This document shows, one piece after another, positions 11,449 through 23,290 of a stretch of DNA of 64,000 bases. Origin of the DNA: Branchiostoma floridae (taxonomy: Eukaryota; Chordata; Leptocardii; Amphioxiformes; Branchiostomatidae); the NCBI RefSeq assembly GCF_000003815.2, contig NC_049992.1, forward strand, positions 17,353,754 through 17,417,753, given 5' to 3'. The notes under the pieces are model-generated. The model did no database searches and was not told where the DNA came from. It saw nothing but the letters and a program-made list of their open reading frames with translations. How positions within the stretch are numbered: position 1 is the first letter of the stretch; the number at the start of each line of letters is the position of its first letter. A program made the position numbers and the translations under genes.

Positions 11449-12625
11449 TGGGCACCACGAACCTCCTTATTGTTAGCAATGTTGCCATGTATCCACGGAC
11501 AGATATTGACCAAAGTATTATCTACAATTTACTAAAATGCATTAAGTCCTTTCACCTTAATGCTAATCTAATCCACATCAAAGATTTACTGTAACCATTA
11601 CTGCTGCAATGGACTAAGAGCAAGAGAGGCCAAATAAATGATGCCGCAATTGCCGTTACTAATGCTATAACCTTTACTGGTGGAGTCACTGATACTGATG
11701 AATGTTGTCCGTACATTAGGTTATAAGATTGGGCAGCTCAGGTTATCCTGATGCGTTTACTTTGGGAAGCAAATCTTCTCAAGGCCTTCCTGAAGGCCTG
11801 AGATGTCATTCCTGCACCGTTGTGGCGTTTGTCGGAGGTGTACTGGTATGCCGCAAGTTTAAATAGAACAGCATTTAAGGAGTCATAAACTCCAAAAGGA
11901 GGTGTTAATTCTAAGATAGATGATGGGAAGTAAAAAATGCTAGGAGTAGAAAGTGCATGATACTTTACAGTAGAAGAGGGGGACATAGACTTTCTGCAAC
12001 TTATGATCCACTGCTCATGGAGTTACGTAATGTGACGTCACAGAAACAGTGGATTGTCCATCTCTAGATCCTCGACAAAGACTTAAAGTCCACCAGTCAA
12101 AAACAATTTTTTTGTTGGAAAATTCAGTTCAACCTTTTGTCAAAACCACCTCTACCAACATAGATGAACTTTAAAGTCATGAGAAAAAATACAAATTCGT
12201 TGTCTATCTATGAAGTTCGTTGAGTCATCTGTCAAGTCTTTGGTTGCCCAGAGGTCTTAGCCAATGGTAGAAAAGGAGTGCCAAGTAAAGAGAGTGTGCT
12301 TTCGCTTGGAACTAGAGAAGATTGAACACGTTTGGGCTTTGATTCGGATGGAGGCAACAGTTGAGCTTTCATCGAGTCCTCTCTCTCAGACTGATACATT
12401 TGCCTGTACCTGTAATAAATGACTAGGCTTCCCCCATGGAGACATGCATCACAAGGCATAACTGTACTTAAACGGCGAAATGGAATCATTTTGTAGCCTC
12501 CCTCGGTTGATGAGTTCTCGGTGGAAAGAATACCAGGGGTCACACAAACGTGTGGTAAAAGAGCGTGGCCAATCATTTCCAAAGACTGCGCACAATCATC
12601 TCCAAAATGCTCCTGTAATAGCTTA
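11449..12625. other. No gene seen; trace of a family-2 MITE
   Basis: GAAGTTCGTTGAGTCATCTG and TCAAGTCTTTGG at about 12210-12245 resemble the right half of the family-2 MITE. The 151-codon minus-strand frame over this part continues into the MITE at 12626, so it is not a gene. Confidence 0.45.
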
Positions 12626-12871
12626 AGGCCCCCTCTCACTTGACGTGCGGCACGCTTGCGGCATTGCTGCGTTCGGAAGATGCTCAACGAATTTCAGAGA
12701 TAAAGAACGAATTTTCTTACTTGTTGTGTATTTTGTGGTCTTCTATGTCACACTTTTACGTATTGCGCAATATCTGAATTATAACAAATCGGAGAAAATA
12801 ACAAAACAGTACCGCAGTGAACGAACGCAGCAATGCCGCAAGCGTGCCGCACGTCAAGTGAGAGGGGGCCT
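12626..12871 (+). mobile_element. Family-1 MITE variant with 50-bp perfect inverted repeats
   Basis: The ends start AGGCCCCCTCTCACTTGACG and are identical as inverted repeats for about 50 bases, down to GCTGCGTTCG. TTA lies on each side (12623-12625 and 12872-12874). The interior (AACGAATTTCAGAGATAAAG and on) matches family 1, but the outer 30 bases differ from the common type. This makes it a distinct, apparently young subfamily. Confidence 0.85.
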
Positions 12872-12874
12872 TTA

Positions 12875-13747
12875 GTTTTCAACTTCCCATTACAGCGGGC
12901 CTTCCCGTGGCTCCACAAGTGAGCCAGCGCAAAGTGGCGGAGATAAAAGAGAATTCATTATCACGACGCTCTTCGCACAGCGTTACTGTCCATAATTCAA
13001 GGAAGGATCCTTTTGTTCCACCGGCCCTGGCTTCGTCTATGTAGGACTTAACGCTGCGTAGAACATTTATGAGACAAAATGGCGTGTACAGCTGAATAAC
13101 TTGTGGATCAAGGGAGGGTTATGTGTAGTTTATGAACCATTTAACCAAACAAGTGTCATTCCGTCTCCACTGTTAATGATCATAAAGTACACCTTTGAAC
13201 TTAGGAATACTCTTTCAATTTCAAGTACACAGATATCCTAGACCTTGAACTCATCCTGTTCAAGCGGTGATTTAGGGAGGGAATCTATTAAAATATACAA
13301 TCCAACCTTTAACAGAAAAGAAGGCCTACATGTCAAACTTTCCGGCACTTGGGACCTTTGCACAACAGCCAAGTCGACACAACATTTAGCAATTGTACAA
13401 GAGTTCTTGTTTTTGCAAAAGAATATCCGAAGATCTACATGATACCTCAAAGTAGCTCACATTGCATTTAATGGAATTGAAAGGTATGACTTACAATGGT
13501 TTGGTTGCTTTTCATTGTGACAAAAGTAACCAGAATTCCTGCATGGATTGCTTTTATAAGGTACATTGAACAGGACCTTTTTATAGTTGTTACCTACTGA
13601 AATAATCAACATTATTCCTGCAATAAGTTACCGTTCTGTCTTTTCCAGGGTTCTCTCTCACTCGTAGACATGTCTAAATCACTTTCATATCTTAGAATAA
13701 AGAATTAAGATTGGCACATACGGCTGTAAAAAACAAAAGTTTCGTGA
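12875..13747. other. No gene seen
   Basis: Two antisense frames near 13.24-13.45 kb of 65-70 codons mirror each other and show no family features. Confidence 0.45.
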
Positions 13748-14092
13748 GAAGCCTTCAAACGGCATTCGCCATTTTTCATCAGTTCAGGTATGTCATCACG
13801 TGACCTGAAAGTCAAAGGTAAATAATGCTGTAGATTTTTATGGGGGGGGGGCGCTATCACCTGAGTTGCACAGCTCAGTGAGAGTGCCTAAACAATATCA
13901 CTGCACTGAAGGCTCGTTTGAAGCCTTTCCAACGGCATCCGCCATTTTTCATCAGTTCAGGTTTGTCGTCACGTGACCTGTCAAAGTCAAAGGTCAAAGT
14001 ATGTTGTAGATTGAGGGAAGGCGCCGTACGTATCACCTGAGTTGCACAGCTCAGTCACAGTACATAAATAACATCACTGTGCTGAATGCTTG
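13748..14092 (+). repeat. Tandem duplication, unit about 172 bp
   Basis: Unit 1 (13748-13919) and unit 2 (13920-14092) both run from GAAGCCTT and CGGCAT, through CGCCATTTTTCATCAGTTCA, TCACGTGACCTG and TATCACCTGAGTTGCACAGC, to a CACTG.CTGAA.GCT end. They differ by substitutions and small indels. Confidence 0.8.
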
Positions 14093-14460
14093 CGTTCAGT
14101 AAGCTGCCAAGGCCAAGGCAATCAATCAAGTTATAAACAGGGACTCATGGTGCATCCTTCGCTTTGCCTTTATTGTCTGCGTCTCCAGAGGTAATTCTCC
14201 CGCGAGCTAACTAAGCTTACTGCCGCGGGAGTGGAGCCAGAAGATACCTTCATATCTTGCATGCAGAGGTCGTGGGGAGGAAATAAAACTGTCTTCGGGA
14301 TTCAAACGTCTCCGCCTTCCTAAGAAACTGCTGTCACTCATCCAAGTACGCTATTGAATAAGGAAAGTTTTATTAAAAGCAGAAGTTTCCCATCTTGATA
14401 ATGTAGATTTTATGACATCGTTTCTAGCTTTTGTACCTTTCTGACGTAGGTGATAAAATC

Positions 14461-14517
14461 ATATACTTCACGACATACTTCACGATATATTTCACGACAT
14501 ATTTCACTAATGTCGTG

Positions 14518-14573
<56 letters not shown>

Positions 14574-14590
14574 CACGACATTAGTATATA
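14461..14590. repeat. AT palindrome with TTCACGACATA flanks
   Basis: An (AT)n tract of about 50 bases (14520-14571) is enclosed by inverted copies ACTAATGTCGTGAAA and TTTCACGACATTAGT. To its left TTCACGA(C/T)ATA(C/T) is repeated in tandem with a 12-base period. The sequence can form a large cruciform. Confidence 0.85.
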
Positions 14591-14925
14591 TTTAATGGTT
14601 AAGCATTTATGATGCAACTTACGGTATATATTTGAGTTTGCAGCTACGTTGTACGATTTGCAGTACGGTCAAAAATCGTGTTGGAAAGGGGCGAAAATAA
14701 ATGCGCTCGCGGATATAATCCAAATGGTCAAATCAACACGACGTTAGAGCAAGGTGATACGCGATGTGCTATACTTAGCTGGTACGTATAAACACCACTT
14801 TAGCCACATCGCCAAATAAGGTGTTTGTGGTTATCATCAAACTGGTTCGTGCCAGTTTATCTGGTCCGTTCCAGTCATGCCATATAATGGAATGGAGGTT
14901 ATGTTACATTACACGTCGATGTAGG

Positions 14926-15312
14926 TTAGACATCCAGGTAATAAGATACACCAAAAAGTAGTTGCTCAAGCTAAAACTTTTAGCTCCTGCAACTAAAACA
15001 ACAGGAGCTAATTGACTCATTTGCATTAACTGTGTCTTAGCCTTGCTATCCTTTGAAATCCAAATTGTCTTCAGCTTGATTTTGCCTTACCTTTGTTTTC
15101 TTTGGAAATCTAAATTGTCTTCAGTCTGAATTGTCTTACAACGTTTCCTATTGGACATCTGAAATTGTCTTCATTCATAGTTAGACCATAAAAGACCTGT
15201 TTCTTTCAGATCACTTCAGTGTCACTGACGAAAACTGGTGGATTCCAGTTGAAACGTCTGGCCGTTTCCAAAACCATATCCAGTTGCTTGAGTAACTACT
15301 TTTTGGTGTATG
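14926..15312. repeat. Two inverted copies of the WWIPVETS repeat tail
   Basis: At 15195-15312 (+) the sequence encodes FSVTDENWWIPVETSG and then RFQNHIQLLE and a stop, followed by CTACTTTTTGGTGTATG. At 14926-14975 the last part of the same repeat lies on the opposite strand (AGATACACCAAAAAGTAGTT, GCTCAAGC). The arrangement makes a 390-base inverted structure. It may be a retroelement remnant of Penelope type, but no RT or GIY-YIG domain is present to prove it. Confidence 0.5.
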
Positions 15313-16059
15313 TTACATTACATCCTTGGTAACGACTAGCAATGGAGTTGTATATTTATTATGATAGACATTGGCTGAAAATCAGATTCGGGAGGGAGGA
15401 CTAGACAGATGGTAGTAGTGATATGCGGTTGTGCAAGCCATATTACTGAACCATAGATACCTCAATATCGACCCAGCCTTAAAATGGTCTACCGATTTCT
15501 GAGGACAATGACCTGTTTACACCCGACGTTTACTGTCTGACTATCAATCCAGATCCTGTTATTATTACGTTAGAAGTCTACAACTGGTTTTATTCCCTTA
15601 CACTGTTTGCCACATTTGATTTCTCCGTTTAATAAAAACTTACAGGCTCAAGCCAACGTCTTCTCAACTTAATTACTTATTCTGAGACCCCTAGTAATAG
15701 TAGTCTACTGTATTCTGCTGCCATGGACTCTGCAGCTGCAATCAGTCTTTCTTAAGCTCTCTCCACTTTGTCTGAGACTTCTAGCCAGTCAGTATTCATC
15801 CCATCCTTTTTTAAAAATCTAGTCAGCTTCTTGGAACACTTCTTATGATTAAAGATCCAGATTGTTCGGTAAGGTACATAAGCCACTAGGGAGAAATCCT
15901 GTTGCGACCTCACTGTGACTGGATATTATTTTGGAAACTGTCAAACGTTTCAGAAATCGCCCACTATCTTTCGTCCTTGACACTGAAGAGATCTGGCAGA
16001 AACTGTTTTTTTTGCGCTCTATGAATGCTAAGAGCTGAGGGTTAGGTTTTTAAAAACCC
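15313..16059. other. No gene seen
   Basis: TTTCGTCCTTGACACTGAAG at about 15971 is a reversed trace of the WWIPVETS repeat. The rest is unremarkable. Confidence 0.4.
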
Positions 16060-16190
16060 AGGCTCGTCCAGATCTCTTCAGTGTCGCCGAAGAAAAAGAT
16101 TGTGGATACTATCAAGCTAGATCTGAAACGTTCAACTGTTTCCAAAACCATGTATCGAATTGCTTGAGTTACTGCTTTTTGGTGAAACCA
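16060..16190 (+). repeat. WWIPVETS repeat, decayed copy
   Basis: CTTCAGTGTCGCCGAAGAAA, GATCTGAAACGTTCAACTGT and TTCCAAAACCATGTATCGAA, TTGCTTGAGTTACTGCTTTT match the other copies, with indels that destroy the frame. Confidence 0.5.
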
Positions 16191-16579
16191 AGCTTCTCTC
16201 CGTACCCTCTGGAGTTTTGTTTCCAATATTCCTATCAAAACTAGACAGATCTACCCACCCACGCAAGTCCCAACAGTGGAGGTAGTTTACAACGAGAACA
16301 ACCCCTCACAACGCCCACCATAACAAAGACAAGTTTTACTTCCCTTTGGGAGATTCCACGATATGATTTGATTTGTACCCCGAAGGTAACAGGGTGTCTC
16401 AAATCATATTAGATTTCTATTAAATCGTTCATTGCTGAGAAGTCTTCCAGGAAATTAATATCATGGCGATGTATCTTCTTGTCTACAAACTGTCTACTGC
16501 CATAATAGTGCCATTTGTAATGCTTTGTATATTGCAGCAGTGTCAACGTTTTATGTTGTTTTGCTGCCTCCATGAAAAG

Positions 16580-16860
16580 TAGAGGTTATATATTTGGTGC
16601 GTCTGTGTGTCTATGTGCGTGTTTATGTTTCAGAATATTTGCAGCCAGCATAACTTTAGAACCAGTGGATGCATTGTAATGAGATTTGGTACGTTAAGGT
16701 GGGTTTTAACACTCGGTGTGTAGCCTTGCACTTTGGAGCTGCAGCAGAACGATCGGTCCTGGACATGCTGTGGGCTTGATGTTTTGGTGGCAGATGGCTT
16801 TTGATGTATGAGCGATATTTTGTAGTTTAGGGCAAACTAGCAGCTTGCTTTAGATCTGCA
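16580..16860 (+). repeat. Dispersed repeat sharing CAGCATAACTTTAGAACC
   Basis: GAATATTTGCAGCCAGCATA, ACTTTAGAACCAGTGGATGC and GGAGCTGCAGCAGAACG correspond in order to AATATTTGTGGCCAGTATAT, CTTTAGATCATCTGGATC and GGTACCGCAGCAGAACTTC at 21150-21310. It is non-coding and of unknown class. Confidence 0.45.
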
Positions 16861-19800
16861 GGGGCGTTTTTCAAGTGTTTCTAGAATGATAACTGTACAG
16901 AGGTATGACTGATCTCTATATTTGAAGTTTTTCTGTGGATAGTTAAAGCTATAGAGGGGTTACTCCCATGCATTGGCCTCAGACTACATAGGGATTTCTC
17001 TTTTGTACACTTGCAACCACTTATTTACGGCGGATTGATTGAACATTGCTGCAACGGATGTACTTAATGAGTAGTAACACGACTCTATCTATCAGCGGAA
17101 ACATGTTTGTTCTTGTAGCTTGAACTTTTTGCCAGAAAGAAAGGAAATCTAACCCTTGTCCCACTGGTGATTTTTTTGGACAATCTAACCCTCCAGATCT
17201 GAGTTCTTCATCATACAAGTAAAACTTGACCTGTTCTGGGCTTCTGCTGCAGATTTACTCCCCCATTCGATGGGCTTTGCAGTGGTATGAAACTTTTACA
17301 AAAGAAATACCCCAACACCATAAAAATAGCAAGCTCAGCATGACAAGGGTTAAATATGTCCATCCGGTATATAAACGGGCTCAACAAGACAAGGGTTTTA
17401 AGAAGACTAACTTCTATATCCTTATAGGCCGCTATAACAATATGATACAGCGCACTATTAAAACATATAACATGGCATAACATCAGAGAGCATAGTAACA
17501 TATCAGGTTATGACAGAGCGGAACGGAACAACGAAAGAATAACAAATGCTGCATTCATATTCAAGTCTCGTTTCTCTTGGCTTGATCAAAACATGAGTCA
17601 CAGACCAATAAAAATAATATCTGATACTAGCTTTGTTACAATATTAGATTGCACCGCCATGTAAAGGTTTTCCTAGTGCCTTTGGGAATCTTTTTATCTG
17701 TCAAGGCCCCACATACAATCATCGTCTTTTGTGCTGGGCAAACCTTGACAAACACATTCATAAGGTCATGGTGATTCGGTTATATGGATGATATACGCGC
17801 GCGCATCAGTTTTCGTTTAACGTTACCATAAAAAGTCGACCATACTTTAAATTGTAAACAGCAGCTGCAAGATTAGGAAGCATATACCATCAATTTCAAA
17901 TTGAAATTGAAAGTAGATACTTATATCGTCGAATGCCGAAGTCAATCCAAAGTCAAAGAATTATATATGAAACAACAGAGGGGAAGAATCTGTTTTTGGT
18001 ATAGTCAACTTTGTGTTCAGCCATTTGTTCAACCTTCCTGAATAAAAAGATTTCACCCTAGAAGCAATATTTTTCCAAAGACTTTTTTACGGACGCTCGC
18101 GTCAGTTTTGTGTTTCCCAGAGTTTGACATTCATGTAATAGACTCAACATGGCAATGTTTAACAAAAAAATGATAACTTAAAATAAGTTAAAACTTTCTG
18201 CTCGTATGCAATAAAGTGTTCACCATAAAAATAAGGCGGTGTTGGATTTCTCCACATAGGACGATATCTCTTTGTCAAATTGAGTAATATATGATTTAGA
18301 GTAAGTAATAAAGCGAGTCCTCACCGTTGGGTGCCATTAACATTTAATGTAAAGCCTCTATATTTCGTTACATCATTGCCAATTTATTATACGTCTCTTG
18401 ACAACCATTTTGAGTGGTTGTTTCTCCTAATGGTTTGAGAGAAAGCTCGTTTATCATAACTTTTATCTCCATATCTTCAATTAATGTACATTTGGCTTAT
18501 GTTGCTATGTTCGGATTGCCATTGCTGCAGGCGCTAGGATGCGCCACAAGCGGTACAACTACTGTGAATGAAATGACTTGAGGGTACATAAAATATAACA
18601 AATTGCTGTGCGACTTTTATCTTAAGAGGGCTACATAATAACTGTAAATTACAAGCTAGAGTCAACATGTCGACTTATCAATATCAATATATATATTCAT
18701 ATATATAATTGACTTGTATGTCATAAAAGTAGCCGCTCGGATTATGCTAGGGTCGAATTTTAAAACCCGGACAGTTTTTGAGAACTACAAATGCGTATAT
18801 CAATTAGAATATAAAGATAACTCTTGACGATTTGTCTTTTGTTGTGTTTTATATAGTAATCTTTATTTCCTTCTAACTGTAAGACCGTTTAATATTTTGG
18901 CTGGATTGAGAATGAGCCCCTTGCATTATGTGTGCTACATTTCAAAAACCATTTCATGTAGTACCAACAGTAGTCGCAAGGGGCCAGACACCCAGGTTGA
19001 CTCATTTGATAGACGTTTCTGTCAATACTCAAAGCAAAGTAAATGACTGCCTGGGTGAGTGCAAAACATGAGGTCAACACAGAGTGGTGCCACACATCCC
19101 ACAGGTGTGTTTTCGTTCCACGGTTGTGTTTTCTCTCGGCATGGAGCCAAAGTGCTCCAGCTGTGAATGAACATGTATCTCTTTGAAGATGACCCCCATC
19201 ACTTTTCCATATCTTTCAGCTCTCGAATCAACAGCCTCGCAGTAGTGTCGAGCTCGTCGGTGATGAAATGTTCAAAACCTTAATGAACAGCACTTGGATG
19301 GTCCCAGTATCTTCATGACTACATTGTTGAATTTCTTCCGAGACTGAAACAGTCATCACCAATCCTTATGCTAGGTGAGAACAAATTGAAATAGAAAAAT
19401 TCAGAGCGAAAGGGAGATAGAACAATTCAGAGTGAAACCGTATAAATTTATGATGTTTATAGGAGAATCCCATACAACAAATCATCTATGTTTTTATAGA
19501 GGATAAAACCATCACCCAATATGTAATTGTACATTCATAGCATGCGTTTTTACGAACGTATTGCTCAGTGACGAGTCATTAGGCTTGAGTGATAAAAGTT
19601 GCTGTTTTTTTGAGAGCTCACGGTAGTTTTACCTGGCACATTACACCCATCACAGCTATATAAATCTACCGGTGACGCATTTGCACAGCGTCGTTCTCAA
19701 GAAGCTTTAGTTTTAAACTCAACAGACTTAGGCCTAATAAATTAAAGCAATGTTTCCTTTAACGGTCCTGAAAAAAATCGATCGGTAGGTAGGTATTCTC

Positions 19801-21119
19801 TCATTTCTTTAATTATCTTTTTTTTCTTCTTGATTTTGGTCGTGATCCATTTTAGCAATGTAAAACTAAAGTGCATTAGGTACTGGTGTTTTTCATATAT
19901 GATTATACAAATATACATAGGATGAATACAAGTATACTCAGTCTGATGAACTGAACAAAGAAGATCAATATCACTATAAATTCTCACGTTCTCTAATACG
20001 TTAGCAGAGTAGAATACAGAAGATCTGATTTGATCATGATCACTCATCAGTTAGATAAAGAATGTTCCTTAAAAGTGGCCGATTAATAAAGAGGCTAGGG
20101 ATGGCAGGTTTTTCCTAGGGTCGGGTATAACACTTTTTTTCCTAGACCTAATCCTTGGTGCCTGTAGGCTCAACGAATGGACCGCAATTTCTCAAACTCC
20201 CAATTGGCACCTCTTCCTAAGTATACGGCAAAAACTCCCAAAGACAGACTAGGGAGGCTGGTGGATAAAGGCCTTGAAGAATTCGAAGACCGAGTATAAT
20301 GTCTCCAGAGGCAAAAGTAAGATGGCCGCCGGCGGCTAGATCTGTCACAACGTTTTCAACAGAGACACAGTTATCAAAACGGAAATGTGCCCAACTCAAC
20401 TTAGGTGCAGTTAGTACGTCGTACATAAGTGAAATGTTTCAAATTCCAAACGAATGTTATGGTTTATTCAACCATACAGGTGATGAATCTTAATCAGATA
20501 TAAACAATTTAGATGTTACAAAAACGTCTCCAAAGAGCATGCCATCGTGAAAGAACAAACTTGTCATTTTCTTTCACATCACGTGAGGGAAACATAAAGA
20601 CGTCTTATTGAAATCATTGATGTGGAATTGGACCATGATAGCGAGATGTTATAATTATTACCTTGTGAATGTCAACGCTTCCACGTATTCATCATATGAC
20701 ATTTATAACATTAATTCTACATGTCGAAATGACTTTGGTATTACATTGATCAACTAAAATAAAGGACTACGAAGACTAAATATAGTCTTATATGATGGAC
20801 AGTAGCGGATGATGTTCCCTATTCCGGCTGTAACCGGTGAATGATGAATGGGTAGGTATGAGACTAAAGTGACCGAGGTAGATTTGATGTCGCTGGTAAC
20901 GCATCACACAAGCCGTTCCAAAGTACATCTTCTCCCCAGGGACGGTCTTAACAAAATGCTCCCTACCATTAAGTCTAGGCAGGCTACTTTGAGGCTAAAA
21001 CCTACTGTCTAAATGGAGGCGCTGTGATGTTTGTCCTTTGGTTAGCTTTTATGAAACATCCTGTATTATACCTGCACAGGAAGATCACTGTGAACAAGAA
21101 GCGACATTCTAATGGCTTG
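16861..21119. other. Long stretch without recognisable gene
   Basis: Small features only: a TCAATTTCAAATTGAAATTGA palindrome near 17889, alternating CGCGCGCG at about 17797, and a weak tandem of AATTCAGAG(C/T)GAAA at about 19400-19440. All frames are short, the longest being 101 codons on the minus strand and lysine-rich by chance. Confidence 0.45.
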
Positions 21120-21390
21120 GCCTTGATAGTTACCTCCACGAAGTACAGAGATATTGTTTTTTTGTGCGTGTTTCCCAATATTTGTGGCCAGTATATCTTT
21201 AGATCATCTGGATCTATTACAATGATATTTTGGAATTGGGAAGACGAAGGTTAATATCAATTTTAGCCTCCGATGTGTGGCCATGGTACCGCAGCAGAAC
21301 TTCTGCTTTTTGTAACATTTGTGCTGAACATGTTGTAGTCTTTGATCTTTGTTTATTGTAGTCATTAGTAATCTTTCTATCAAACATCAT
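21120..21390 (+). repeat. Dispersed repeat, second copy
   Basis: It is collinear with 16580-16860. A trace of the same family (GGTACTGCAGCGGAACGTCA) is also present near 29570. Confidence 0.45.
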
Positions 21391-21489
21391 TCTTAACATG
21401 CTCATTGGCAAGTTCAAAAATACTCTACTTAGAACAAAAAAAAGTAACTGATAACCTTTAGCAGAAACACAGGAGATAACAGGAATGCG

Positions 21490-21602
21490 TTCCCATTCCT
21501 TCCGAAAGACGGGTGCAGCCCCAACCCCAGGTTTTGAACCAGCGTCTCCTAGTTACCAGCTAATTGGAACAGTGGACTGTGAGGTTGCTACGAGTTGTTA
21601 AC
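21490..21602 (-). mobile_element. SINE family 1 fragment
   Basis: On the minus strand it reads GTAGCAACCTCACAGTCCAC, AATTAGCTGGTAACTAGGAG and GGTTCAAAACCTGGGGTTGG, which matches the head and middle of the family. The tail is missing. Confidence 0.6.
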
Positions 21603-21789
21603 CTACATGAACATGCCAGATATACTAACTTATAACTTTTACCAACCATGAATACTCTCCTCCAATATTTAGCTGTATATTTTGGGTTTGAAACGTCTTC
21701 CCTGATGTACACCTATCAATACAAAACATATCCATCGCAATGTTCTGCCTGTACCGTCTGCACTGAACTCATTCCACGCCAGTAATTTC

Positions 21790-23290
21790 GAGTTAACAGT
21801 TTCGATCAAACTGTCATGGATCGGGATTCAGGGTGTGGAGCATCTTTGGTTCAGCAACTACCTGTCGGGGAGACAACAAATTGTCTCTCTGAATGGTTGT
21901 AGGTCAGAATACTTACCTGTTACACTGGGAGTGCCCCAGGGTTCAATACTGGGCCCGTTGCTCTTCAATTTATTTATTAACGATATACCTGATGTAGTTA
22001 CCACATGTAAAATATGTTTGTATGCTGATGACACAGCAATATTCTATCCCAGCAACAATGTAAAACATATTGAGTCAATTCTGAACTATGAACTCTCTGG
22101 TCTGGCCACTTGGTTCCAAACAAATCGTTTAACATTAAATGTAACCAAGACTAAATGGATGTTATTTGGCACTGCTAACAGGTTAAAGCAAGCACAGTCC
22201 TTGACAGTCGAAATTGACCAAGAAATCATAGAAAGAGTTCATACGTTCAAATATCTTGGTATGTACCTTGACTCCCACCTGTCCTTTAATGAACATATAG
22301 ACAAAGTTTGTAGTAAGGTGTCACAGAGGATTGGACTACTTAGACGCCTCAGACACTGCCTGACTTTCAGTATTGCTGACATGTTGTACAAGACTATGAT
22401 ATTGCCTATTTTCGACTATTGTGACACTGTCTGGGGAACCTGTGGGGCCACCAAACAACGGCAACTACAAATACTACAAAACAGAGCGGCAAGGGTGGTG
22501 CTACAACGTAGGCAACGGGACATCAGCATTGTGAACCTCCACCAAACTCTCAACTGGAAATACCTGGCTGATAGGAGATTTGAGCACACGTGCATTATGG
22601 TTTTCAAATGTCTGACAGGCTTGGCACCAACATACCTATCCGCCACATTTCAGCACAACTCTCGTATCCATACTTACAACACTAGGCAGACCACTAAACT
22701 ACACCCACCAAGCTACACCACCACATGTGGACAAAAAACATTTGCATACACTGGCACTAGCCAGTACAACAAACTAGCAGATAACATAAGAAACATCACA
22801 ACACTAAAAGGCTTTAAAACAGCTCTGAAGAACACATGTATATCTGACCTCAAGTAATATTGGAACTTAGTATGGAAAAGCACCTTTGTCTCTGATGTGC
22901 CTTACTGTTTTAATTTTTTTGTTTGTTCAATCCTTACATATGATTTACTATCCATACTTTGTAAATTTCAGTTTCATTAATTTTCGATTTACACATGATT
23001 TGATATATGATTTGACCTCTGACCTCCACTCCATCTCTTGACATATTGATTTTGACCTTGGAACGTTTTCGACATGAGTATGGACACTGATTATGTTTTG
23101 ACGCACCGGTTTTATGTTTTCTGTACTGTATGTTGTCCCTGGATGTTCAAAGTTTGACTGATTGTAACCACGTTTTTTGTCCTGTATTTATTATTTTACA
23201 TGTATGTTTGATGGGCCCCCTTGGAAATCAACTATGCACTGTTGTAGGGGCTACCCATCTGTTTTCAAGATGAAATAAATAAATAAATAT
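21790..23290 (+). mobile_element. 5'-truncated CR1/L2-like LINE
   Basis: The similarity to LINE RT begins abruptly near 21800, inside the RT domain. It continues through a reverse transcriptase frame to a TAA at 22855 and then a 430-base 3' UTR ending in AAATAAATAAATAAAT (about 23274-23290). 5' truncation with a short 3' tail is the normal result of target-primed reverse transcription. The family differs from the 41-45 kb element, which has an AAAC tail and only distantly similar protein. Confidence 0.88.
21811..22857 (+). pseudogene. Partial LINE reverse transcriptase
   Basis: The open frame has no ATG of its own and begins LSWIGIQGVEHLWFSNYLSG. RT signatures follow in order: LGVPQGSILGPLLFNLFIND, LYADDTAIFY (the catalytic YADD), WFQTNRLTLN, TFKYLGMYLDSHLSF and FDYCDTVWG. 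The C-terminal segment has LQNRAARVVLQRRQ and ends before ISDLK and the stop. The endonuclease, the finger part of RT and motif A are missing, so it is dead, yet the remaining 340 codons have no stop or frameshift. This suggests a fairly recent insertion. Confidence 0.92.

Noticed and set aside
12232-12687. 151-codon minus-strand frame
   Set aside because: Its beginning lies in the terminal repeat of the MITE at 12626 and the rest covers a decayed family-2 MITE end. There is no protein similarity.
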